Assembly: GCA_905479995.1 (NCBI GenBank)
Contig: CAJQON010000037.1
Coordinates: forward strand, 1-64,000
Source of the DNA: an uncultured Flavobacteriales bacterium
Lineage (GTDB): Bacteria; Bacteroidota; Bacteroidia; Flavobacteriales_E; Vicingaceae
DNA: 64,000 nucleotides
Direction: 5' to 3'
The translations under genes and the position numbers were made by a program. Of the stretch, positions 27,526 to 34,856 are shown in pieces. Below the pieces are notes generated by a model. It saw nothing but the letters and a program-made list of their open reading frames with translations. It did not search any database and was not told where the DNA came from. Within the stretch, counting starts at the first letter, position 1; each line of letters opens with the position of its first letter.

Positions 27526-28359
27526 CTATTCTTTAATCAAATGCACATCGTGCTGAGGGAAAGGTATTTTAATGTTATTTTCCCTGAATTTTTTATCAAT
27601 TGCAAACCTTAAATCACTTTTAATTAACTCTACACTCCACGTATTTAATACCCAAAAATGTAAGTCAAATTTGAGGGCTGAGTCTCCAAAAGAGTCAAAC
27701 AATACAATTGTTTCTGGACGGTCAGCAACTTCCACGTGATCTTTAGCACATTCTAATAAAATAGATTTAACCAATGCTATATCTGTACCATAAGCAACAC
27801 CAACTGTTACATCAAATCGGGTAATTTTGTTGTTGGAACTCCAGTTAATTACTTTTTCGTTGACTATTCTCGAGTTGGGAATAACGATGTATATTCCGTC
27901 TCTTGTTCTAATTACTGAGGTTCTTAACTTAATTTCTTTCACTTCTCCAGTTAGACCATCTACTTCTAAAATATCACCAACTGTAACATTTCCTTCAAAC
28001 AGTATAAAAATACCTGAGATTAAATCTTTGAATACATCTTGTAAGGCAAATCCAATTCCAAGTCCAAGAGCAGCAAAGGCTCCTAAAATTAAATCGATGT
28101 TTATTCCTAAGCTTTTTACCGTAATAAAAAATCCAAAAACGTACACCACATATTTTATTATTAATGCTATAGATGTAGATCTTCTTTCATCTTGCATCCC
28201 CTCTCGGGCTAGTCTTTTTTTCAACACCTTATCTAAAGAAAGGTTAATTCCTTTTACAGCAAAAAAGATAATGATGACCAACAATATATTATAAACAGAT
28301 AGGGAATGTCCTGCTATGTTTAGCAATTCAAATTCTAGTGCTTGTTCAATGTATTTCAT
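27526..28359 (-). CDS. Small-conductance mechanosensitive channel (MscS family)
   Basis: 277 aa. Two or three transmembrane helices (about 20-40, 65-85 and the pore helix FAALGLGIGFALQDVFKDLISGIFIL), then the MscS beta domain (VGDILEVDGLTGEVKEIKLRTSVIRTRDG, VIPNSRIVNEKVINWS). It opens on membrane tension to release solutes. It lies between proC and the ClC gene with gaps of two bases on each side, forming a likely three-gene operon. Confidence 0.94.
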   Translation of the reverse strand: MKYIEQALEFELLNIAGHSLSVYNILLVIIIFFAVKGINLSLDKVLKKRLAREGMQDERRSTSIALIIKYVVYVFGFFITVKSLGINIDLILGAFAALGLGIGFALQDVFKDLISGIFILFEGNVTVGDILEVDGLTGEVKEIKLRTSVIRTRDGIYIVIPNSRIVNEKVINWSSNNKITRFDVTVGVAYGTDIALVKSILLECAKDHVEVADRPETIVLFDSFGDSALKFDLHFWVLNTWSVELIKSDLRFAIDKKFRENNIKIPFPQHDVHLIKE

Positions 28360-28361
28360 GG

Positions 28362-29168
28362 TTAATTTTCTTTGTATAATCCCCCAGCTTGCTTAGCTGA
28401 AACTGTTATACCTTTTATAAATGAAGAGCTAAAACCGTTGTGCTCCATTTCGTTTAAGCCGGCAATAGTACACCCTTTTGGAGATGTTACTTTGTCTATT
28501 TCGTCTTCTGGGTGTGAGTTGTTTGCAATAAGCAAACTTGCTGCACCTTTGGCTGTTTGAGCAGCCATTTTTAATGCTTCATTGGCATGGAAATCAATTT
28601 CATTGCCTCCTTGAGATGCTGCTCTAATGGCTCTTAAAAAGAAGGCTATTCCGCAAGCACAAAGTGCTGTAGCAGAAGTCATTTGTTCTTCATTTATGAC
28701 AACTGTTGCTCCTACTAATTCAAAAAGAGTAGTTACTTCTTCTATTCTATTTTTATTTGGTGCTGTTGTACAAATACACGTCATAGATTCTCTAATGGCA
28801 ATAGCTGTATTTGGCATTGCTCTAACAACTGGAATGTCATCTCCTAAAATCTGTTGAATGTCTAATACTTTAACACCCGAAACCAAGGAAACAATCAATT
28901 GATTCGGAGCAATTTTTCCTTTTAACTCTTCTAATACCACATCAATCTTTTGAGGCAATACGGCCAATATCACTAAATCAGCATCAGCTATTGCTTCTTG
29001 ATTGTTTGATGTTACTTTAAATCCATTCTCTTTAAATGAAGTAAGTTTAGCCACATTTCTTCTAGAAAGAAAGAAGTTGTAAGGCTGAAACTGTTCGCTT
29101 TCAACCAATCCTTTTACTAAGGAGAGCCCCAAATTTCCGGCTCCTATTATTGCAATTTTTGTTTTCAC
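28362..29168 (-). CDS. proC: Pyrroline-5-carboxylate reductase
   Basis: 268 aa. It catalyses the last step of proline synthesis using NAD(P)H. N-terminal Rossmann motif IAIIGAGNLGLSLVKGL, the central VVRAMPNTAIAIRESM, and the C-terminal dimerisation domain with TSPKGCTIAGLNEMEHNGF. Normal length. Grouping with two channels suggests an osmotic theme, since proline is a compatible solute (inference). Confidence 0.95.
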   Translation of the reverse strand: MKTKIAIIGAGNLGLSLVKGLVESEQFQPYNFFLSRRNVAKLTSFKENGFKVTSNNQEAIADADLVILAVLPQKIDVVLEELKGKIAPNQLIVSLVSGVKVLDIQQILGDDIPVVRAMPNTAIAIRESMTCICTTAPNKNRIEEVTTLFELVGATVVINEEQMTSATALCACGIAFFLRAIRAASQGGNEIDFHANEALKMAAQTAKGAASLLIANNSHPEDEIDKVTSPKGCTIAGLNEMEHNGFSSSFIKGITVSAKQAGGLYKEN

Positions 29169-29258
29169 TTTATTCTTGTTTAAAAGACAAAGTTACTAAG
29201 TTAAGCTTAGCTAATCATGTTCTGAATTATTAATTTTAAAGCATAAAAAACACCAATT

Positions 29259-29612
29259 ATGCCTCACTTTATTATAGAATGCTCCAATAACGTTATTGAA
29301 TTACAAGATCCTCAAGAAATTGTTCAAGCTGTTTTTGATAAAGCACAAGCATCAACTTTATTTGCTGCTGAAGGGCCTGGAGGAATTAAGGTTAGAATTA
29401 AAAATTATGCGCATTACACGACAGTAAATTCTCAGGCCGACTTTATTCATGTTTTTGGCCATATTATGGAAGGCAGAAGCAGTGACCAGAAAAAAGAGTT
29501 GACCCACAGTATTGTAGGTCAACTCAAAGCAATGTTTCCTTCTGTACTAATTATTTCAATGAATATTTATGACATCGATAAATCGAGTTATTGTAATAAG
29601 TCTATGGTGTAG
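29259..29612 (+). CDS. 5-carboxymethyl-2-hydroxymuconate isomerase-like tautomerase
   Basis: 117 aa of the CHMI branch of the tautomerase superfamily. The N-terminus MPHFIIECSNNV exposes the catalytic Pro after Met removal, and HIMEGRSSDQKKELTHSIVGQL matches the family's conserved Arg-containing loop. The physiological substrate is uncertain because no homoprotocatechuate pathway genes are near. It is convergent with metZ, ending one base before it. Confidence 0.88.
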   Translation: MPHFIIECSNNVIELQDPQEIVQAVFDKAQASTLFAAEGPGGIKVRIKNYAHYTTVNSQADFIHVFGHIMEGRSSDQKKELTHSIVGQLKAMFPSVLIISMNIYDIDKSSYCNKSMV

Positions 29613-30770
29613 TTAAAATGCCTGTTTTATATCATTGATAATGTCATCGGCATGTTCTAATCCAACAGATATTCTTATTAATCCTGGCAATATACCTACT
29701 TCATTTCTTTCTTCTTCTGTGAGTTTAGAATGCGTTGTTGATGCCGGATGAGTGGCTATACTTCTAGTGTCACCCAAGTTTGCCGTAATTGAAACCAATT
29801 TTAAGGCATCTAAAAATTGGCGTCCTTTTTCTACTCCACCCTCAATTATAAAGCTCACAATTCCACCTCCTGCTTTCATTTGTTTTTTGGCTACCGCATA
29901 TTTTGGATGGGAAGGTAAAAATGGATATTTAACGAGTTCAACTTGAGGGTGTTTTTCTAACCATTGGGCTACTTTTAATGCATTTTCTGAATGTCTATCC
30001 ATTCGTACGGCCAATGTTTCTATACTTTTGGAAATTACCCATGCATTAAATGGCGATAAAGCTGGACCAGAATGACGCGCAAACCCTTGTACTTCATCAA
30101 TTAGGTTTTGTTTCCCCGCAATTAATCCTCCTAACACTCTTCCTTGTCCATCTAAATATTTTGTGGCAGAATGAATTACTAAATCTGCTCCAAATTTTAT
30201 GGGTTGTTGTAAGTAAGGTGTAGCAAAGCAGTTGTCTACAATGTAAAGTAGTTTGTTTTCTTTAGCAAATTCTCCTAACCATTCTAAATCCAATATATCT
30301 ACTCCAGGATTTGTTGGTGTTTCTACAAAAACCAATTTGGTGTTTTCTTGCACGGCAGCTGCCCAATTATCAGTATCATCAATGTCTACGTATGTAAATG
30401 TTATTCCCCATTTGGGTAATATTTTGGTTAATATGGTATGTGATGAACCAAATATGGAGCGACAAGCCAATACATGATCGCCTTGTTTAAGTAATGCTCC
30501 AAAGGTGGTAAATACTGCTGCCATTCCTGTTGCTGTAGCCCAGCCTGCTTCGGCTCCTTCTAAGGCGCAAATTTTTTGGATTAATTCTGTGGTGTTTGGG
30601 TTAGAAAAACGGCTGTAAATATTTCCTTCTACTTCATCGGAAAACATTGCTCTCATCTGCTCAGCATCATCAAACACAAAACTTGACGTTAAATGCAATG
30701 GTGTTGAGTGTTCGTTGTATTGCGATCGTTCGCTTTGAGTTCTTATGGCTAATGTTTCAAATTTTTTCAT
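29613..30770 (-). CDS. metZ: O-succinyl/acetylhomoserine sulfhydrylase (Cys/Met metabolism PLP enzyme)
   Basis: 385 aa, a PLP-dependent transsulfuration-family enzyme. Seen: IYSRFSNPNTTELIQKICALEGAE, ATATGMAAVF, VDNCFATPYLQQPIKFGADLVIHSATKYLDGQGRVLGG with the PLP lysine in SATKY, and the C-terminal RISVGLEHADDIINDI. Because metX (homoserine acyltransferase) is in the same operon, direct sulfhydrylation to homocysteine is the likely role. Last gene; its ATG overlaps the osmC stop. Confidence 0.93.
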   Translation of the reverse strand: MKKFETLAIRTQSERSQYNEHSTPLHLTSSFVFDDAEQMRAMFSDEVEGNIYSRFSNPNTTELIQKICALEGAEAGWATATGMAAVFTTFGALLKQGDHVLACRSIFGSSHTILTKILPKWGITFTYVDIDDTDNWAAAVQENTKLVFVETPTNPGVDILDLEWLGEFAKENKLLYIVDNCFATPYLQQPIKFGADLVIHSATKYLDGQGRVLGGLIAGKQNLIDEVQGFARHSGPALSPFNAWVISKSIETLAVRMDRHSENALKVAQWLEKHPQVELVKYPFLPSHPKYAVAKKQMKAGGGIVSFIIEGGVEKGRQFLDALKLVSITANLGDTRSIATHPASTTHSKLTEEERNEVGILPGLIRISVGLEHADDIINDIKQAF

Positions 30771-31183
30771 AATTCCTTAATGGTATAGGTTGCAGTAATT
30801 TCAATTTCTTTGTTTAAACTTAGAGCTACTGAACAATATTTTGTTAATGTTAGTTCTATGGCTTTCTCAACTTTAGTAGAATCTAAATTTCCGGTTAATC
30901 CAAAATGAATGTTAATGGTTTGAAATGCTTTGGCGGGTGTTTCATCTCTTGTTGCTGAAACCTCAACTTGATAGCCAACTAACTCTTGTCGTTGTTTGCT
31001 GAGTATTAATCCTAGGTCTATGCTAGCGCAGCCACCCAAACCCATTAGTACTAATTCCATTGGACGAGCTCCTTTTCCTTCTCCGCCAATAGCAGGGTTG
31101 GCATCAATGTTTATGGTAATTTTATCTTCAGTTGTTGCCTCATAATGGAAGGCTTTGTTTATTCTTTTTAAGTTTACTTTCAT
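30767..31183 (-). CDS. OsmC family protein
   Basis: 138 aa with the OsmC/Ohr fold: NPAIGGEGKGARPMELVLMGLGGCASIDLGLIL carries the first conserved Cys, and LTKYCSVALSLNKEIEI the second. Such proteins can reduce organic peroxides through the two thiols or bind sulfur compounds. Its placement between cysH and metZ in a sulfur operon suggests a role in sulfur chemistry. Overlaps metZ by 4 bases. Confidence 0.92.
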   Translation of the reverse strand: MKVNLKRINKAFHYEATTEDKITINIDANPAIGGEGKGARPMELVLMGLGGCASIDLGLILSKQRQELVGYQVEVSATRDETPAKAFQTINIHFGLTGNLDSTKVEKAIELTLTKYCSVALSLNKEIEITATYTIKEL

Positions 31184-31192
31184 GCTGTTATT

Positions 31193-31882
31193 TTATAAGT
31201 GTAATCCACATTCTGTTTTAGGGTTATTGTTCCACCTGCCTTCTCTTCCTTTTCCAGGAACAGTACAGTGTTTGCAACCAATAGAAAAATAGCCTTTTGC
31301 TACTAATGGGTGAAATGGAAGTTCATTTACTTTGATGTAATTTTCTCTTTCTTCTTTAGTGACATCTAACAATGGGTAAAACTTCAATATTCCACCTCTT
31401 TCTTCAAAAATATCTAATGATGCTCGATGATCTGATTGCCATTCCATTAAACCAGATACCCAAACCGTAAAGTTGTCTTTTATATTTTGTAAAGGTTTCA
31501 CTTTGTTTACTGAACAACATAGGTTTGGATCCTTTTTCCAAGTTTCATCGGTGGTAGTGAAGTCATGTTCCCATTTTTCGGCTCCTACATTCTCTACTTT
31601 CAATCCATAAAGATTGGTCAACTCTTCCTTATACTTAAGTGTTTCATCGAAATGATAACCGGTATCTATAAAGTATATTTTTTGTTGGTTGTTTATTGTT
31701 GAAAATACGCGCAACAAAAATGCAGAAGTAGCAGCAAAAGATGATGTTAGCATCACTTCTTGAGGCAAAAAGTCTTTGTACAATTCTGTTATCCTTTGCT
31801 CTACAGAAAGTTGATTGTATTTTTTGTTTAGCGCAGCAATTTGCGTTACAGTAAAAGTTCGTTTTAAGGTATTTGGCTCCAT
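31193..31882 (-). CDS. cysH: Adenylyl-sulfate reductase (CysH, 4Fe-4S type)
   Basis: 229 aa. The PAPS/APS reductase fold is seen in EVMLTSSFAATSAFLL, FIDTGYHFDETLKYK and the C-terminal ECGLHL with the catalytic Cys. Two further Cys pairs (LCCSVNKV and CKHCT) are the 4Fe-4S ligands of the APS-using type, so APS rather than PAPS is the expected substrate. It provides sulfite for cysteine and homocysteine synthesis. 121 bases downstream of hom. Confidence 0.93.
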   Translation of the reverse strand: MEPNTLKRTFTVTQIAALNKKYNQLSVEQRITELYKDFLPQEVMLTSSFAATSAFLLRVFSTINNQQKIYFIDTGYHFDETLKYKEELTNLYGLKVENVGAEKWEHDFTTTDETWKKDPNLCCSVNKVKPLQNIKDNFTVWVSGLMEWQSDHRASLDIFEERGGILKFYPLLDVTKEERENYIKVNELPFHPLVAKGYFSIGCKHCTVPGKGREGRWNNNPKTECGLHL

Positions 31883-32003
31883 TTAGTTTAAATTTATCTC
31901 GTAAAGTTCGGATTCTTGATTTAGTTTTTCGCTATAATTATTGTCTGTTATTAATAAGTTTGTGGCTTAATTCATTAACGCTATTTTATCCTCTAAATTT
32001 CCA

Positions 32004-33233
32004 TTATACTAAAACCTCTTCTTTAACAGAGGCTAATGTTAGTTCATCAATTAAATTATCATTCTCCAAAGCCAATATGGAGATCTTTTCTTTTTGAAGA
32101 TTGAATTTTATGGCCGCCAAATTCTCTAAAGAAATTTTGCCAATAAATTGCTTGCCATAAATATCTAAAGGATATAGGCTCACAAATTCGTCTTCAATAT
32201 CTTGTAATGAATAAGTATCTTTAGTAGAAAGAATTACTGAAATGACATTGGTATTGTTCACTAAGTAATTTTCATTTGCTAGTTTCTTATAATTGTATTG
32301 ATAGCCTCGGTCTATGGCTTTTAAATCGGAATAAATTACCGATCCAGTAGGTAAACTTCCAGCTCCTTTGCCTTTGTAAAATTGACTCCCAATGTCTTTC
32401 CCTTCTACTACAACTCCATTAAATTCGTTTTCTACGGTAAATAAATCATTGTTAGCACTTATTAAAGTTGGCAAAACAGATAAGGTTAGTTGATGTCCTA
32501 CTAATTCTGCTTTGGCAATTAATTTAATTTTGAGCCCATGCTGTTTCGCAAATTCAACATCTTGCTTAGAGATTCCTTCGATACCAATGTTTAAAACTTG
32601 TTCTGGCTTAAGTATTTTTCCAAAAGCATGAGCTGTAATAATAATTAGTTTATACAACGCATCAAACCCACCAACGTCTGAAGTTGGATCAGCTTCAGCA
32701 AACCCTAATTTTTGAGCTTCTAATAAGGCATCATTGTATGAAACTTCTTCGTTAAAAAGCTTACTTAAAATATAGTTTGACGAACCATTAAAAATTCCTT
32801 TTACTGCGTTTATAGATTCGTTGGCAAATAAATCATTCAACACTCTAATGATTGGTATACTACCGCAAACGGCTCCTTCATATAAGAAGGTTCCATTGTT
32901 CTCTTTTTCAAGTTGAATTAAATCCGCTAAGTTTTCTGCAATTAGTTTTTTATTGGCTGAAATTACTCTCTTTCCAATTTCTAAATTCTCTGCTACTAAA
33001 CCGTATGCTTCTTTTGCCGAACTAATTAATTCAACCACCACATCCATGTCTTTATCTAAAACGGTTTTTTCGTTAGTCGTTTCAATAATTGAAGGAACAG
33101 CCTTTCGTTGTTTTGAATCGTTTTTTACAATTATTGTATGTAATCTTTCGGCATTTTCATTTTTGGCTAAGTAATCTTGAAATCCTTGACCTACAACCCC
33201 AAATCCGTATAATTTTATGTTTTTTGTTCCCAT
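32004..33233 (-). CDS. hom: Homoserine dehydrogenase
   Basis: 409 aa, monofunctional. NAD(P)-binding LYGFGVVGQGFQDYL, the catalytic signature GFAEADPTSDVGGFDALYKL, GSLPTGSVIYSDL, and a C-terminal ACT-like segment (VISVILSTKDTYSLQDIEDEF). It makes homoserine, the substrate of MetX. Its ATG overlaps the metX stop by one base (TAATG), so the two are coupled. Confidence 0.95.
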   Translation of the reverse strand: MGTKNIKLYGFGVVGQGFQDYLAKNENAERLHTIIVKNDSKQRKAVPSIIETTNEKTVLDKDMDVVVELISSAKEAYGLVAENLEIGKRVISANKKLIAENLADLIQLEKENNGTFLYEGAVCGSIPIIRVLNDLFANESINAVKGIFNGSSNYILSKLFNEEVSYNDALLEAQKLGFAEADPTSDVGGFDALYKLIIITAHAFGKILKPEQVLNIGIEGISKQDVEFAKQHGLKIKLIAKAELVGHQLTLSVLPTLISANNDLFTVENEFNGVVVEGKDIGSQFYKGKGAGSLPTGSVIYSDLKAIDRGYQYNYKKLANENYLVNNTNVISVILSTKDTYSLQDIEDEFVSLYPLDIYGKQFIGKISLENLAAIKFNLQKEKISILALENDNLIDELTLASVKEEVLV

Positions 33234-34285
33234 TATATTGCAATTTTTAATCGTTTAACTTCTTTTTTATTTTGTTGAGCATAAAATTTTTCAAGCTCAT
33301 TTTTTAATTGTTCTGTTTCTATTAAAAACCCATCGTGTCCGTACAGAGAGTTTATTTCAACGAATTCACTATTGATAATTCCTTGGTGCAAGACTTCAGA
33401 TTCCGATACCGGAAAAAGAATATCTGAACTAACAGCAACTACCAATGTTTTCGCTTTTATTTGACTCAGTGCTTGGTAAATTCCATTTCGATTTCTAGCT
33501 ACATTGTGACTATCCATTGCCTTAGATAAAAACCAATAGGAATAAGCATTGAATCTATCGACCAATTTTTCTCCTTGGTAATTTTGATAACTGGCAGCAT
33601 TAAAATCATCGCTCAATTCATCATTATCTTGCTGAGTTGCGTTATAAGTATCATAATTTCTATAACTCAGTAAAGCAATTGCTCTTGCAGCTTTTAACCC
33701 TTTTAATCCTGCGTCAGCAGCATCAGAAAACCAGGTTCTATCGGCTTTAATGGCCAAACGTTGGGTTTCATTAAATGCTTTTCCCCATGGTGAGTGTTGA
33801 GCGTTGGTAGCTACCAAAACTAAATTTTCTGTCAAATTAGGTCGTTGTATGACCCACTCAACAGCTTGTTGTCCGCCTAAAGAACCACCCAATAAGGTGT
33901 CGATTTTTTCAATTTTTAATTCTGCTCTTAACAAGTCTAATCCTTTTACAATATCTCTAATGGTAAATTGAGGGAAATGATGGAAGTAAGGATTTCCAGT
34001 ATCTGGATTAATAGATAAGGGCCCGGTCGATCCATAACAAGAACCCAAGACATTGGCACAAATAATAAAGTGCTGTTCTGGATTGTAAAACTTTCCTTTC
34101 CCAACTAATCCATTCCACCATTCTTCTGGGTTGGAGTTTGCTGTTAGTGCATGAGTTATCCAAATAACATTGTTTTTTTTGTTGTTCAGTTTGCCAAAAG
34201 TGGTGTAACCAATAGTTATTTCAGCTAATTTTCTACCTGACTCTAACTGAAAAGTGTTTTGATAAGTATATGTTTTATTGCTCAT
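33233..34285 (-). CDS. metX: Homoserine O-acetyltransferase (alpha/beta hydrolase)
   Basis: 350 aa from the ATG at 34285, which gives the family N-terminus MSNKTYTYQNTFQLESG. The open frame extends upstream to a GTG at 34363, but those 26 residues are not family-like and lie in the leader. Alpha/beta hydrolase with nucleophile Ser in GGSLGGQQAVEW, the ITHALTANSNPEEWW segment, and SLYGHDGFLIE with the catalytic His. Acylates homoserine for methionine synthesis. First gene of metX-hom-cysH-osmC-metZ, behind a riboswitch and a Cys/Met-rich leader peptide. Confidence 0.94.
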   Translation of the reverse strand: MSNKTYTYQNTFQLESGRKLAEITIGYTTFGKLNNKKNNVIWITHALTANSNPEEWWNGLVGKGKFYNPEQHFIICANVLGSCYGSTGPLSINPDTGNPYFHHFPQFTIRDIVKGLDLLRAELKIEKIDTLLGGSLGGQQAVEWVIQRPNLTENLVLVATNAQHSPWGKAFNETQRLAIKADRTWFSDAADAGLKGLKAARAIALLSYRNYDTYNATQQDNDELSDDFNAASYQNYQGEKLVDRFNAYSYWFLSKAMDSHNVARNRNGIYQALSQIKAKTLVVAVSSDILFPVSESEVLHQGIINSEFVEINSLYGHDGFLIETEQLKNELEKFYAQQNKKEVKRLKIAI

Positions 34286-34384
34286 TGTTTTGTGATTTAA
34301 CCCTGAGGTAAAGTCAGGATATAGATTAGGGTATAGCGATTCCAGCTCGTGGAAACGAATCACCTTAATTTCAAGAAGTTTTTA

Positions 34385-34436
34385 GAAAATAAAAGTGATG
34401 CTTAGTGGTTGCAACAGCAACACATACATAGCATCA
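34385..34436 (-). terminator. Attenuator hairpin of the met operon
   Basis: On the minus strand TGATGCT...AGCATCA (outer stem, 34430-34436 with 34396-34402) encloses GTTGC-TGTT-GCAAC, followed by CTTTTATTTTC. The 5' arm and loop of the inner stem are the TGT/TGC codons of the leader peptide, so a ribosome there would open the hairpin. It lies 100 bases before the metX ATG. Confidence 0.65.
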
Positions 34437-34533
34437 TATATTCCGATTTAGAAACGGAATTATTGGATAAGCTTTTACCTTTCGAGCCAGAAGGCCTTAC
34501 TTGGTTTTTTGAGTTTTTGTTAATTGTTTTCAT
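34402..34533 (-). CDS. Putative Cys/Met-rich leader peptide of the met operon, 43 aa
   Basis: A 43-codon ATG frame between the riboswitch and metX. The N-terminal two thirds are Asn/Ser/Lys-rich and unstructured; the last eleven residues are MMLCMCCCCNH, five Cys and three Met among eleven codons. Codons for the final Cys run (TGT TGC TGT TGC) form the 5' arm and loop of the downstream terminator stem. This is the layout of a transcription attenuator sensing charged tRNA-Cys (and perhaps tRNA-Met). A shorter start at Met33 would give the 11-residue peptide alone. Not a recognised family; translation is inferred. Confidence 0.6.
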   Translation of the reverse strand: MKTINKNSKNQVRPSGSKGKSLSNNSVSKSEYMMLCMCCCCNH

Positions 34534-34543
34534 TTTGCAATTC

Positions 34544-34663
34544 TTTATATGTCCCCACTATTGGGATAGGAGTTGGCACCGGTTTTCCAATTTCGAATAT
34601 TCGAAACTTTAAGTTGGTTGCCAGAAGGTCAAAGAGCCTATTCTCTCGCTTCTTCTGTATAAA
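34544..34663 (-). ncRNA. SAM riboswitch (SAM-I/S-box type)
   Basis: On the minus strand the conserved S-box segments occur in order: GAGAGA, AGGCTC, TTGACC, CTGGCAACC, then GGTGCCAACTCC and a CCC/GGGG hairpin. TTTATA at the 5' end and TATAAA at the 3' end can pair as P1. S-adenosylmethionine binding would report methionine sufficiency. No T-run follows P1; instead the leader-peptide ATG lies 10 bases downstream, so the output may act on that frame or on the later terminator. Position upstream of metX agrees with known Bacteroidota practice. Confidence 0.85.
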
Positions 34664-34706
34664 CAATTACAAATCACGATTGGTGATGTATAACTGAAAT
34701 TCGAAG

Positions 34707-34737
34707 CAAATGTAAATATAATTTCGTTACAACAAAA
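34707..34737 (-). promoter_or_regulatory. Promoter of the met operon
   Basis: On the minus strand TTTTG, 18 bases, then TACATTTG, a perfect -7 match. Transcription would begin about 40 bases upstream of the riboswitch. Confidence 0.6.
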
Positions 34738-34856
34738 TAAAAATGATTTATATTCTGATTTCAACAAAATAAACCTATTTATAAGAATATAATTTGGTGA
34801 GGCATTAACTCAAAATTATTTAAATTTGAAGCAATTGTAATTCTGTTGCTATACTA

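Noticed and set aside
34286-34363. Extended metX start at GTG 34363
   Set aside because: The 26 extra residues do not match the family, and the region is non-coding leader; the ATG at 34285 gives the expected N-terminus.
34409-34612. Plus-strand open frame over the riboswitch and leader peptide
   Set aside because: It starts at a TTG, lies antisense to the conserved riboswitch, and has no recognisable protein features.
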